Notes: generated from the sequence alone by a model not told the origin. Shown: positions 1-7,275, numbered from the stretch's first letter. The stretch is 13,627 nt of DNA from an uncultured bacterium (GCA_934875675.1 CAKXIK010000028.1:20206-33832); one strand, 5' to 3'. Numbers and translations: made by a program.

Positions 1-13
1 TTGTAAATCAGTC

Positions 14-74
14 CTAATTTGTAGAAATAAGAAAAATCAAAATTTTGGACAAGACATTACCATTTACAAATTAG
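14..74. repeat. Inverted repeat pair in AT-rich flank
   Basis: The ten bases at 14-23 (CTAATTTGTA) recur as an exact reverse complement at 65-74. The eight bases at 1-8 are also complementary to 62-69. The stretch 1-117 is very AT-rich and holds no gene I can support; it is the DNA downstream (3' exon) of the group II intron. The repeat could be an operator, the end of an unseen element or chance in AT-rich DNA. Confidence 0.35.
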
Positions 75-127
75 AGGATATTTTTAGTGTTATCTACACA
101 AAATAAACAAACTATTAATCAAGTAGG

Positions 128-188
128 AGGCCAATTATTAATTAGTCGACCTCACACACTACCGTGTGTACCGTTGGGTATGCGGCAA
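128..188 (-). ncRNA. Group II intron domains V and VI
   Basis: Domain V spans about 159-188 on the minus strand. It pairs TTGCCG with CGGTAG, with G-U wobbles, around an inner TACC/GGTA hairpin. Sequence and spacing closely follow the catalytic domain V of class C introns, GCCGTATACC..GGTA in the Oceanobacillus intron. Domain VI follows at about 129-147, where CTAATT pairs with AATTGG across a short loop. These two hairpins are the best evidence that the debris here is an intron and not a protein-coding region. Confidence 0.75.
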
Positions 189-189
189 T

Positions 190-465
190 TCAATCGTATA
201 GATACAATTTACGAAATTGCTTGTACTGAGCCGGTACGTCATAGTAACCGACCAGTGTGAGCTTTTCGTTTGTAATGGAATATTTTAAAACCGACTGCCG
301 ACAATGCGCCAGTAATCCAGCCGGGAGTTTTCTCTTCGGTAGGCAAAATCTTTCGGCACATCCAGCCTTCGGAGGTTGGCGGCCTTTGCTTTTGGCTTCT
401 TCCACTGCTTTTAGATGTGTATTCTCACTCTTTTTCGCAACCATTCGCTCCAGCACGGTGAGCAC
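190..465 (-). pseudogene. Group II intron maturase, C-terminal remnant
   Basis: This 91-codon minus-strand frame lies between the 5' part of the intron RNA and domain V, where domain IV places the intron-encoded protein. Its second half (about residues 50-85) contains SVLKYSITNEKL followed by VGYYDVPAQY. This matches the end of class C maturases, a pattern like S-x-x-L-x-x-S/T-x-T-N-x-x-L-x-x-x-G-Y. The reverse transcriptase core, including any YADD motif, is absent, so the product cannot support mobility. The first half (residues 1-45) is basic and less recognisable and may be partly out of register. The stop codon lies just before domain V, the normal arrangement. No ribosome binding site is convincing. 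Confidence 0.65.
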
Positions 466-803
466 AAATATAAATGCATTTTCTATTCTTTTCCAAATAA
501 AACCAAGAAACTTAAATTATTTCTGTGCCACCACGCTGACCACGGCTATATTTATCGCGCAGAATTCGATAGCATTGGACTTCGTTTTGTATGGCAAATT
601 CGTCCGTTCTTGCACGGCCCTGTGTGTGATTTCTGTTCGTCGGCTCGAAACTTTGCCCAGCTGAGCTCCCCCGCTCCGCCATCCGGTTTCCTTCAGATTC
701 CACCTCGCGATGGACACCCTTGCCTTCGGCTAACGCTTCCTGCTACCGAGCGCGTAGAGGACTTTCACCACCTAGTTATTGCCCCTGCCAGGCGCACCAT
801 AAA

Positions 804-868
804 ATAACCCCCATAGTGTAGTCTTGAAATCTTTTTGTTATTTCAAGTGTCTACTCTATGGGGGTTAT
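804..868 (-). terminator. Large terminator hairpin after Na/Pi cotransporter gene
   Basis: ATAACCCCCATAG (804-816) pairs perfectly with CTATGGGGGTTAT (856-868). The stem continues inward with a bulge through CTTGAAAT and ATTTCAAG, giving more than 20 pairs around a small loop. On the minus strand the stem is followed by a short T-rich tail, TTATTTTATG. It lies about 90 bases past the stop of the minus-strand gene ending at 956. The intron starts immediately behind it. Confidence 0.8.
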
Positions 869-955
869 ATCATTCCTTCGGCGGGTATTGTTCTGTTTCT
901 TCAGAGTGTTCGACTTTTGCTGAACCTTTTTACTGATTCCAGTACATACGTCGCC

Positions 956-2719
956 TTATTTAGCAGCAGGAAGCGCATATTTTTTTTCAAATGCTTCGAA
1001 TTCCCGTTCATAATTCGTCTCATGCGTATCCTTAATATTTTGCAGATATCCATGAGTATCAAAATCAGAATGATTGATGCGCACAATGCAAACGGCGATA
1101 TTGGAACAATGATCTGAAACACGCTCACAGTTTGTCAAAAGATCAGAAAGCACGAATCCCAACTCAATGGTGCAGCTTCCGCCCTGCAAGCGTTCAATAT
1201 GGCGTGCTTTCAGCGCATCGGTCAATTCATCCACCACCTGTTCGAGCGGTTCCACACGAGCGGCAATTTTCTCATCATCGGCAGCGAAGGCATCGGTGGC
1301 AAGATTCAAAATCTCTGTCAACGCTCCAATCAGCACGCGAAGCTCGCCGTTCGCCTGGCTGGAAAATTGAATCTGCTTGTTGCGCATTTCCTCTGCCACC
1401 TGCAGAATATTCACCGAGTGGTCCGAAATGCGCTCAAAATCGCCGATGCAATGGAGAAGCTTGCTGACAGAACGGCTGTCCGTATCGGAAAGCTCCCGGC
1501 TAGAAAGCTTGACCAGATAAGTCCCCAATCGGTCTTCATACTCGTCAATTCGATCTTCCAGTTCTCGGACATACTCGGCTTGTTTTTCATCGTAATTTTC
1601 CATCAAATGAAGCGCGGAAAAAATGCTTTCCCGCGAAAGCTTTGCCATCTCTACCGTTGTGCTGCGGCATTGCTCCAGCGCAAAGGAGGGAGAATTGAGA
1701 AAACGCTCGTCCAAACCGGCAAATGCATTGTCGTTTTCTTCCTGATCGCGGATAGTAAGCGTTGCAAGCTTGCCAAGCAGTTTGGAAAACGGCAGCAAAA
1801 CCATGGTGGTAACAACATTAAAAAGTGTATGCACAATTGCGATATCCGCTGCATTCAAGGCACTTTGAACAAACTCAAATTGAAAAATAGCATTCAAGCC
1901 ATAATAGGCACCGAGGAACAACACAGACCCAATCACGTTGAAATACAAATGCACCATTGCGGCGCGTTTGGCGTTCTTTTTTGCTCCAATGCAAGAAATC
2001 AAAGCCGTGGCACACGTTCCGATGTTTTGACCCATAATAATCGGAATTGCGGCACCGTAGGTAATTTTTCCGGTAGCAGAAAGTGCCTGCAGAATACCGA
2101 CAGACGCCGAAGAGGACTGAATTACCGCAGTCAGCAGCGCACCCGCCAAAACACCAAGCAGCGGATTTGTGGAAAGCGTCAGCAAAATATTGGTGAACTC
2201 CGGAACATTTGCAAGTGGCTTGACGGCACTGCTCATGGCGCTCATTCCATACATTAAAACGGCAAAACCCACCAAAATGCCGCCAATATCTTTTTTGCGC
2301 CCCTTTTTGCCCGCCATAACAAGAATCACGCCGATCATGGCAAGCACCGGAGAAAATGATTCCGGCTTGAGCAGACGAATCCAGACACTATCGCCCTGCA
2401 GACCCGTCAGACTGAGAACCCATGCGGTGATTGTGGTTCCAACGTTTGCACCCATGATAATACCGGTTGCCTGCGATAGCTTCATGATGCCGGAATTGAC
2501 AAAACCCACAACCATAACGGTGGTTGCAGAGGATGACTGAATTACGGCGGTGACACCCGCTCCCAGCAAAACACCTTTGATCGGGTTATTCGTCATTTTC
2601 TCCAGCGTTTTTTCCAATTTGCCGCCGGAAAGCTTTTCAAGCCCGTTTCCAAGCAAGTTCATTCCGAACAAGAAAAACGCCAGACCTCCTACTAAAGACA
2701 GGCAGGAAAAAATATCCAT
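956..2719 (-). CDS. Na+/phosphate cotransporter family protein, PhoU-like C-terminus
   Basis: Predicted sodium-dependent phosphate importer of the NptA/PNaS type in the cytoplasmic membrane. The N-terminal half (residues 1-315) is hydrophobic and has the duplicated signature of the family, QSSSATT near residue 62 and QSSSAS near residue 201, each followed by a GxNxGT motif. From about residue 345 the protein is soluble and helical and resembles PhoU, the usual tail of bacterial members. Length (587 residues) is normal. A GTG two codons earlier (2723-2725) keeps the frame, but the AAGGAAGG ribosome site at 2729-2736 is only 3 bases from it and 9 from the ATG, so I use the ATG. The gene is a single unit: its own terminator lies downstream, the terminator of the dehydrogenase gene upstream, and a candidate Pho box in front. 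Transport of phosphate specifically is inferred from the family. Confidence 0.93.
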   Translation of the reverse strand: MDIFSCLSLVGGLAFFLFGMNLLGNGLEKLSGGKLEKTLEKMTNNPIKGVLLGAGVTAVIQSSSATTVMVVGFVNSGIMKLSQATGIIMGANVGTTITAWVLSLTGLQGDSVWIRLLKPESFSPVLAMIGVILVMAGKKGRKKDIGGILVGFAVLMYGMSAMSSAVKPLANVPEFTNILLTLSTNPLLGVLAGALLTAVIQSSSASVGILQALSATGKITYGAAIPIIMGQNIGTCATALISCIGAKKNAKRAAMVHLYFNVIGSVLFLGAYYGLNAIFQFEFVQSALNAADIAIVHTLFNVVTTMVLLPFSKLLGKLATLTIRDQEENDNAFAGLDERFLNSPSFALEQCRSTTVEMAKLSRESIFSALHLMENYDEKQAEYVRELEDRIDEYEDRLGTYLVKLSSRELSDTDSRSVSKLLHCIGDFERISDHSVNILQVAEEMRNKQIQFSSQANGELRVLIGALTEILNLATDAFAADDEKIAARVEPLEQVVDELTDALKARHIERLQGGSCTIELGFVLSDLLTNCERVSDHCSNIAVCIVRINHSDFDTHGYLQNIKDTHETNYEREFEAFEKKYALPAAK

Positions 2720-2767
2720 AGCCACGGTCCTTCCTTTTTCATTCTTTACTTTTTCTTTACACCATTT

Positions 2768-2822
2768 ATCTTATCATGAGCACTGTAAAAGACAAAGACT
2801 TTTCATGTAAAATCAAAGTAAA
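2768..2822 (-). promoter_or_regulatory. Candidate PhoP (Pho) box with -10 element
   Basis: On the minus strand TTTACT (2817-2822), TTTACA (2806-2811) and TTTACA (2784-2789) lie in one 11-base register, with a degenerate AGTCTT in the remaining slot (2795-2800). Four TT(A/C/T)ACA-like hexamers spaced by about 5 bases are the known Bacillus PhoP binding pattern. A possible -10, TAAGAT (2768-2773), starts ten bases after the last repeat. It precedes a phosphate transporter gene, which fits phosphate-starvation control. The area is AT-rich and no PhoPR genes are in view. Confidence 0.5.
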
Positions 2823-2870
2823 ATCTTTTATCATTATCATGAACCGGATGGACATTTTTCATTCTCGAGG

Positions 2871-2908
2871 CAAAAAAGTACCCGGAGCGCTGATCTGCGG
2901 CTCCGGGC
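2871..2908 (-). terminator. Rho-independent terminator after fucO-like gene
   Basis: CCCGGAGC (2881-2888) pairs with GCTCCGGG (2900-2907). On the minus strand the stem is followed by TACTTTTTTG. It starts 14 bases past the dehydrogenase stop. The other side also carries a T run on the plus strand, so it could work both ways. Confidence 0.85.
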
Positions 2909-2921
2909 ATATTTTTTGCTT

Positions 2922-4070
2922 TTACAGCAGCTTTTCGTAAAGAGCTTTAATTTCTGCCACACTGGTGTCTCTTGGATTTCCGGGACGGCAGGCATCCGCA
3001 TAGGCACTTTCCGACAGAAAATCAATATCCTCCGGTTTCAGAATTCCCTTCAGATGCGCCGGAATGCCCACATCACGACTCAATGTTTTGACTGCATTCA
3101 CTGCAGCACGGCGATACTCATCCTGCGACATTTCATCAACACCGCAAACACCCATTGCGATGGCAATATCCTTATATTTTTCTCCTGTAAACGGTGCGTT
3201 ATACTCCAGAACCGTCGGCAGAATGATTGCGCAGGCAACGCCGTGCGGCGTATCATAAAGTGCACTCAAGCCATGCGCCATACTGTGAACCACTCCCAGG
3301 CCAACATTGGAAAATCCCATTCCTGCAATATACTGCCCTAACGCCATTCCTTCGCGTCCCTCCGGCAGATTTGCAACGGCACCACGCAGGTTTTTGGAAA
3401 TGATCTCAATTGCTTTCAGGTGGAACATATCGGTCATTGCCCACGCGCCCTTTGTGATGTAGCCTTCAATTGCATGCGTCAGCGCATCCATTCCGGTGGC
3501 GGCTGTCAGTCCCTTTGGCATACTGCTCATCATATCAGGATCCACCACTGCCACATCAGGAATATCATGTGTATCCACACAAACGAACTTACGCTTTTTT
3601 TCCACATCGGTGATGACATAATTAATGGTAACCTCTGCAGCGGTACCGGCAGTTGTTGGCACGGCAATGGTAAAAACACATTTATTTTTGGTTGGAGCAA
3701 CCCCCTCCAGGCTGCGGACGTCAGCAAACTCCGGATTAGTAACAATCACACCGATCGCCTTTGCCGTATCCATGGAAGAACCTCCGCCAATTGCAATAAT
3801 GTAATCCGCTTTTGCTTTATGAAATGCTGCAACACCGTGCTGAACATTTTCGATGGTGGGATTCGGTTTAATCTCGCTAAAAATTTCAAAATTCAAAGCT
3901 GCCGCTTCCAAAACATCCGTAACCTTTTTGGTTACACCAAACTGAATTAAATCCGGATCGGAACAGACAAACGCTTTTCTCAACCCGTGTGCTTTAACCT
4001 CGTTTGCAATCTCTGCAATTGCGCCTTTTCCGTGATATGAAACACCGTTTAATACAATTCTGTTTGCCAT
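2922..4070 (-). CDS. fucO: Iron-containing alcohol dehydrogenase, lactaldehyde reductase type
   Basis: NAD(H)-dependent group III alcohol dehydrogenase, cytoplasmic. The closest match I recognise is lactaldehyde/1,2-propanediol oxidoreductase FucO, which reduces L-lactaldehyde to propane-1,2-diol in anaerobic fucose or rhamnose breakdown. The protein begins MANRIVLN, as FucO proteins do, and has 382 residues against 383 in E. coli. The dinucleotide-binding GGGSSMD lies at 95-101. The four metal ligands of FucO appear as D195, H199, H262 and H276, all intact. The start is set by GGAGG at 4079-4083, eight bases before the ATG; the open frame extends 48 codons further, but those cover the leader and promoter. 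No fucose or rhamnose genes are nearby, so a broader fermentative aldehyde reductase role is equally possible. It appears monocistronic. Confidence 0.9.
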   Translation of the reverse strand: MANRIVLNGVSYHGKGAIAEIANEVKAHGLRKAFVCSDPDLIQFGVTKKVTDVLEAAALNFEIFSEIKPNPTIENVQHGVAAFHKAKADYIIAIGGGSSMDTAKAIGVIVTNPEFADVRSLEGVAPTKNKCVFTIAVPTTAGTAAEVTINYVITDVEKKRKFVCVDTHDIPDVAVVDPDMMSSMPKGLTAATGMDALTHAIEGYITKGAWAMTDMFHLKAIEIISKNLRGAVANLPEGREGMALGQYIAGMGFSNVGLGVVHSMAHGLSALYDTPHGVACAIILPTVLEYNAPFTGEKYKDIAIAMGVCGVDEMSQDEYRRAAVNAVKTLSRDVGIPAHLKGILKPEDIDFLSESAYADACRPGNPRDTSVAEIKALYEKLL

Positions 4071-4151
4071 GACCCATACCTCCGTTATTTTCATTTTCTG
4101 CACCGCAAGCGTCGGTTGATACACTTCTTCCATTGTTTGCTGTGCAGTTTC

Positions 4152-4180
4152 ATTATAACACGCATACCTCAAATTGGAAA
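4152..4180 (-). promoter_or_regulatory. Sigma-A promoter of fucO-like gene
   Basis: On the minus strand a perfect TATAAT -10 (4152-4157) is preceded, 17 bases away, by TTTCCA (4175-4180), which matches TTGACA at four of six positions. The leader to the ATG is about 75 bases. Confidence 0.65.
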
Positions 4181-4189
4181 TCATTTTTT

Positions 4190-4232
4190 GACAGAAAAAC
4201 GGGAAACCGCCCAAAAGCAGCTTCCCGTTTCC
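4190..4232 (-). terminator. Rho-independent terminator after spo0A
   Basis: AAACGGGAA (4197-4205) pairs with TTCCCGTTT (4222-4230). On the minus strand the stem is followed by the T-rich tail TTTTTCTG. It lies about 55 bases past the spo0A stop and just upstream of the dehydrogenase promoter, so it separates the two units. Confidence 0.8.
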
Positions 4233-4287
4233 GAATCATAATCCATTAACTGAAATGAATGCATACATTACGGATTGAATCCTACGC

Positions 4288-5061
4288 TTACGAAGCGTAT
4301 TTGTGTTCCAGACGAATTTTATCCGCAATCATGGCAACAAATTCGCTGTTAGTCGGCTTGCCGCGCTCATTGTGAATGGTATACCCAAAATAAGAATTCA
4401 GCACATCCACATCACCCCGGTCCCACGCAACTTCAATTGCATGGCGAATGGCACGTTCCACGCGGGAAGGCGTTGTCTCATATTTTTTTGCCACGGTTGG
4501 GTACAACAGCTTTGTTACGGCATTCATCATCTCTTCGCTTTTGACAGAGAGCTGAATGGCATAACGCACATAATGATACCCCTTGATATGTGCCGGGACA
4601 CCGATTTGATGTAAAATTTCTGTGATGCGCAGCTTAAGGTCATCCTCTGCCTGCGCTTCTCTTGCTGCCATCTCAAGCGGCGCCGGTGCCCTGCGCTGCA
4701 TCTGGAGCAGCTTCGTCATCAATAGCTCGGTGTCCACCGGGCGGGTAAAGCAATATTGTGCGCCGGCATCATATTCTTCCTTGGCGATTCCGGGATTTGA
4801 AAAATTCATTACAGGGAAGAAAATAGTTCTTCCTTCTCTTCTTGCATTATAAGACTTCATTACACCGACAGCATCAATATGAGGCATAAAAGCGTCAATA
4901 ATTGCCGCCTCTGGCCGAAAGGTTTCCAAGGCTTCCAGAACTTTTATTCCATCTTTTTCTACGCGAATCAGTTCCATGTTTCGTTTATTGAGTTCAAGCT
5001 CCAATTGATTGCAAAAATCGGAATTTTCTTCTGTAGTAAGCACTTTTTTTCGGGCATCCAT
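4288..5061 (-). CDS. spo0A: Sporulation master regulator Spo0A, divergent receiver domain
   Basis: Response regulator that, when phosphorylated, binds 0A boxes and commits the cell to sporulation. The C-terminal domain (about 140-257) is unmistakable: IGVPAHIKGYHY, then LYPTVAKKY, TPSRVERAIRHAIEVAW and KPTNSEF, ending EHKYAS. The N-terminal receiver (about 1-120) keeps the phosphoacceptor D56 in IIDAFMPHID. Other receiver hallmarks have changed: the acidic pair D10-D11 is E11-E12, the switch threonine appears as N in PVMNFS, and the conserved lysine before proline is R in FTRPVD. Length (257) is slightly below the 267 of B. subtilis. The ATG follows AAAGGATGG at a suitable distance. The gene has its own promoter and terminator. 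In relatives spoIVB sits immediately upstream; here it is 4.8 kb away on the same strand. Confidence 0.95.
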   Translation of the reverse strand: MDARKKVLTTEENSDFCNQLELELNKRNMELIRVEKDGIKVLEALETFRPEAAIIDAFMPHIDAVGVMKSYNARREGRTIFFPVMNFSNPGIAKEEYDAGAQYCFTRPVDTELLMTKLLQMQRRAPAPLEMAAREAQAEDDLKLRITEILHQIGVPAHIKGYHYVRYAIQLSVKSEEMMNAVTKLLYPTVAKKYETTPSRVERAIRHAIEVAWDRGDVDVLNSYFGYTIHNERGKPTNSEFVAMIADKIRLEHKYAS

Positions 5062-5086
5062 GATTTGACCATCCTTTCACATTGAA

Positions 5087-5101
5087 ACCGCAATTTGCGG
5101 T
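5087..5101. repeat. Perfect palindrome in spo0A leader
   Basis: ACCGCAATTTGCGGT is a perfect 15-base palindrome with seven-base arms around one central base. It lies between the spo0A -10 element and its ribosome binding site, so it could be an operator or a small leader hairpin. No protein can be named from sequence alone. Confidence 0.5.
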
Positions 5102-5122
5102 ACTTCGTAAGTCGATACCCTT

Positions 5123-5153
5123 ATATTACCATTATCGTTTCATTTTGTCAATC
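5123..5153 (-). promoter_or_regulatory. spo0A sigma-A promoter with overlapping 0A box
   Basis: On the minus strand a perfect TTGACA -35 (5146-5151) and TAATAT -10 (5123-5128) are separated by 17 bases. Read on the plus strand, 5144-5153 is TTTGTCAATC, close to the Spo0A binding consensus TTTGTCRAAA, and it covers the -35. An 0A box at this position would let Spo0A repress its own vegetative promoter, as known in Bacillus. I did not find a convincing sigma-H promoter. Confidence 0.7.
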
Positions 5154-5360
5154 TATTTTTTACAATTTTTTCTAATTCAGTGATAAATCTTTGAATAAGC
5201 TGCTTTGTTTTCCACTGTTTTCAAAACTAAACGCATATCTGTCATATTTACTGCCAATCCGCCATTACTGCAGATTGTTCCGGGCAAAACCGGTGCAATG
5301 GTGCCGATTTATCGGTTTGTCTGCAAAATCTAGTGGAAACACGATATATTTGATACGTCA

Positions 5361-6077
5361 CTATGATTTCATTTTTTTCCAAAACCCACTATAGGATTGA
5401 TACCCCACCATTTTGGATATTTTTTCCATAGTAAAATCTGTTTCTTTCATCAGTTTTTTTGCTGCATCCATTCGATAATCGCACAAAACTTTCTGAAACG
5501 AACTTCCCAAATATTTTTTCACAAGACGAGATGCCTGCTTTGGTGAAACTGACAACACAACTGCTAAATCATTCAGTGAAATATCCTTATCGTAGTTATG
5601 TGAAAAAAATTCATTAATCAAGAAGCATCGATCCTCAACTGCACGCGGAGGAATATGACTGCAACTGGGAAGATTGCTGCAGATTAACGCCATATAAATT
5701 TCCATTTTTAAACTTTTTCCGGACGTCATATAGCTTTGAATTGCGTCATATAGTCCGTAGGCTTCTGCCTGTGAAACCTGACACAGATACAACTGATCTA
5801 TCGGCCAGTTGATTTGAAATGCAATTCTTCGTGTATCTTCATCGCGATTGACGCCTGCATGAAACATTCCTCCTGGAAAGAACGCCACATCTCCGCTTTG
5901 TAGGATAATTGTTTTCCCGTCTGCGAGATATTCTGCCTGTCCCGAAATGATAACATGAACCTCCGTATAACGATGACTATGAATTCCTGAATTCGTTGCA
6001 ATCGTGTAAAAGAATCCATCCTGCATAAAAACGTCTAATTTCTGATCTCCCACTATAATCTGCGTTTCTTCAACCAT
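5361..6077 (-). CDS. AraC-family regulator with cupin sensor, C-terminus short
   Basis: Cytoplasmic transcription factor. Residues about 10-95 form a cupin-type ligand pocket: HSH at 33-35, E39, H41, then SGQAEY, GDVAFFPGG and H73. Residues about 147-238 form the AraC DNA-binding region, with a first helix-turn-helix at 166-190 (ISLNDLAVVLSVS) and a second around 217-236 (MEKISKMVGYQSYSGFWKK). The usual end of the family, about ten more residues finishing in a P-x-x-Y-R motif, is missing: the protein stops at KKMKS right after a run of seven A. The start ATG is preceded by AGAGGT at good spacing. It is divergent from the PnuC-like gene and beside nucleoside genes, so it probably controls one or both. 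The effector is unknown; a ribonucleoside or ribose is an inference from context. Confidence 0.85.
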   Translation of the reverse strand: MVEETQIIVGDQKLDVFMQDGFFYTIATNSGIHSHRYTEVHVIISGQAEYLADGKTIILQSGDVAFFPGGMFHAGVNRDEDTRRIAFQINWPIDQLYLCQVSQAEAYGLYDAIQSYMTSGKSLKMEIYMALICSNLPSCSHIPPRAVEDRCFLINEFFSHNYDKDISLNDLAVVLSVSPKQASRLVKKYLGSSFQKVLCDYRMDAAKKLMKETDFTMEKISKMVGYQSYSGFWKKMKS

Positions 6078-6401
6078 ATCGGATTACCTCTTTTCTTCAC
6101 CCTATAATCATTTCTTAAACGGACATATTGCATTGAAAGAAGTCTTCTGCATAAATTGCATTTACATAGCATCCATTCTAAAATAATCCTACCAATTCAT
6201 CCTTTTTCTCTAGTATGAAATGGGCAGTTAAGAAAGTCAAGCTATTTTCGCATAACAAACTCGATAGCAAAAGTTATTCTCCCTATAAGCGATTTTCCGA
6301 AGATTTTGATTTGCCGTTTCAAGAGAAATTAGGGACAGTATGAAGATGTTTTATGGCTGGGGTTGTGTTTGCATGGTCAAATTCAGTGTGGGAGCTTTGA
6401 T
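6078..6401. other. Divergent intergenic region, AraC gene / PnuC-like gene
   Basis: This 324-base, AT-rich gap separates the two divergently read genes and must hold both promoters and any AraC operators. I could not pick out a -35/-10 pair convincing enough to list. I also looked for a riboswitch ahead of the transporter and found no conserved core I recognise. The only clear signal is the ribosome site GGGAG at 6390-6394 before the transporter start. Confidence 0.5.
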
Positions 6402-7079
6402 ATGAAAAAATTTTTTCAAAAGGGTATCCTGATGCCTCTCGTATTTATGGGAGTTGTTGGTATTCTAATTACAGCGGCGGGTATTATCTTTCGACAGTCA
6501 TTTCTAAGAATTTTGCCACTCTACTTATCGTTAATAATAGGTTTTCTACAATCCAAAGTAAGCCGCTTTGCACCGCTTTTAGGGGGAATTAATTCCCTGC
6601 TTTACGCAGCGGTTTACTTCTATTACGGACTTTATGCTTCTTTTGTATATGCCATCCTAATTTCGTGCCCATTGCAAATTATTACATTTATTAATTGGCG
6701 GAAACGCGCTTACGGACAGTCTGTGCGTTTCAAGATAATGTCTGCAAAACAGCGAATCTTTATTGGCGCAACATTTGTCGGTTGTTGGCTGATCTTATAT
6801 GTGATTCTTTCAACACTTGGCTCAAGTTATCTCTTGTTTGACAATACAACAACGCTATTTGGTATTCTTGTGACTGTGTTAACGATGCTTGCCTACATTG
6901 AATATACTTACCTGATCATTCCGAGCTGTTTGTGCAGTGTATTATTGTATTTTGTAATGATTCGTGAGAATCCGGAACAAGTAACTTATCTAATATTTGC
7001 AATATACTCACTGATCTGCAATATAAGGGGCGCTATCTATGCACATAAACTTTATACCGAGCAAAAGAAGAATTCCTGA
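6402..7079 (+). CDS. PnuC-like nicotinamide riboside/nucleoside transporter
   Basis: Integral membrane protein of 225 residues with about seven hydrophobic segments, for example around 8-30, 35-50, 61-80, 83-98, 118-138, 151-171 and 173-186. The block at 61-100, GGINSLLYAAVYFYYGLYAS then PLQIITFINW, resembles the core of PnuC transporters: N/L-L-Y near a glycine-rich turn, then P-x-Q and a tryptophan. PnuC-family proteins are facilitators for nicotinamide riboside and, in related branches, other vitamins or nucleosides. The ATG is chosen because GGGAG lies seven bases before it; an upstream TTG 13 codons earlier has no such site. Flanking nucleoside hydrolase and ribokinase genes support a ribonucleoside substrate. 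It is on the opposite strand from its neighbours and is followed directly by transposase debris, which may have replaced downstream DNA. Confidence 0.7.
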   Translation: MKKFFQKGILMPLVFMGVVGILITAAGIIFRQSFLRILPLYLSLIIGFLQSKVSRFAPLLGGINSLLYAAVYFYYGLYASFVYAILISCPLQIITFINWRKRAYGQSVRFKIMSAKQRIFIGATFVGCWLILYVILSTLGSSYLLFDNTTTLFGILVTVLTMLAYIEYTYLIIPSCLCSVLLYFVMIRENPEQVTYLIFAIYSLICNIRGAIYAHKLYTEQKKNS

Positions 7080-7275
7080 TGGCTCAAAAATAGCGCGGAA
7101 ATCGTCCGTTCACTGCAAGGTGAAGCATGCGTTCCGAATCATTAAATGCCAGTTTGGGTACAGGAAAACGGTATATGGTGGATTAATGAAAACCAAAAAC
7201 TACCTGTATGTTATGTTCGCCTGCGCCAATCTGTACTCACTTGCCTTTGCCGGGCAAAGGTCCTCCACAACATGA
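7080..7275 (+). pseudogene. IS5-family transposase, C-terminal remnant
   Basis: About 65 codons starting right at the PnuC-like stop, in another frame, read RKSSVHCKVKHAFRIIK, then FGYRKTVYGGLMK and YVMFACANLYSLA. This is the C-terminal signature of IS5-type DDE transposases: KSS-x-R-x-K-V-E-H-x-F-x-x-x-K, then R-Y-x-G-L-x-K, then LFA-x-ANL. The final catalytic glutamate of K-V-E-H is K here, so the fragment would be inactive even if whole. The N-terminal three quarters, including both catalytic aspartates, are absent. No ribosome site or start belongs to it. The following 165 bases (7276-7440) hold no gene I can support and may be the old right flank of the element. Confidence 0.7.

Larger units (their letters stand above)
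118..797 (-). mobile_element. Group IIC intron, internally deleted
   Basis: On the minus strand the element opens at 797 with GTGCGCCTGGCAGGGGCAA and continues with blocks typical of class C group II introns: GTGAAAGTCC, GGCAAGGGTGTCC, GTGGAATCTGAAGGAA, and later a stretch close to GAGTTTGC..ACAAAACAAAGTCC of the Oceanobacillus iheyensis IIC intron, quoted from memory. The 3' end carries a domain V and domain VI and ends near 118 with CTACTTGAT. The boundaries are inferred from these family ends. At about 680 nt it is far too short for a full element with a roughly 420-residue reverse transcriptase. Only the C-terminal tail of that protein remains, and I cannot recognise domains II and III. 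Its 5' boundary lies seven bases behind the terminator hairpin at 804-868, the usual target site of class C introns, and it sits on the transcribed strand. It is probably immobile; whether it can still splice is unknown. Confidence 0.85.

Noticed and set aside
257..807. Overlapping plus-strand open frames of 130-135 codons
   Set aside because: They lie opposite the group II intron RNA and maturase tail, match no family I know and lack ribosome sites; the intron explains the sequence.
1199..2257. A 352-codon plus-strand open frame
   Set aside because: It is the mirror of the Na/Pi cotransporter gene; its composition (many H, R, N, C) is typical of a shadow frame and no ribosome site precedes it.
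3420..3950. A 176-codon plus-strand open frame
   Set aside because: It lies entirely opposite the intact alcohol dehydrogenase, which has all four metal ligands.
6078..6401. Riboswitch ahead of the PnuC-like gene
   Set aside because: PnuC-type genes are sometimes under NAD-II, preQ1 or TPP riboswitches, but no conserved core of these could be recognised by eye.
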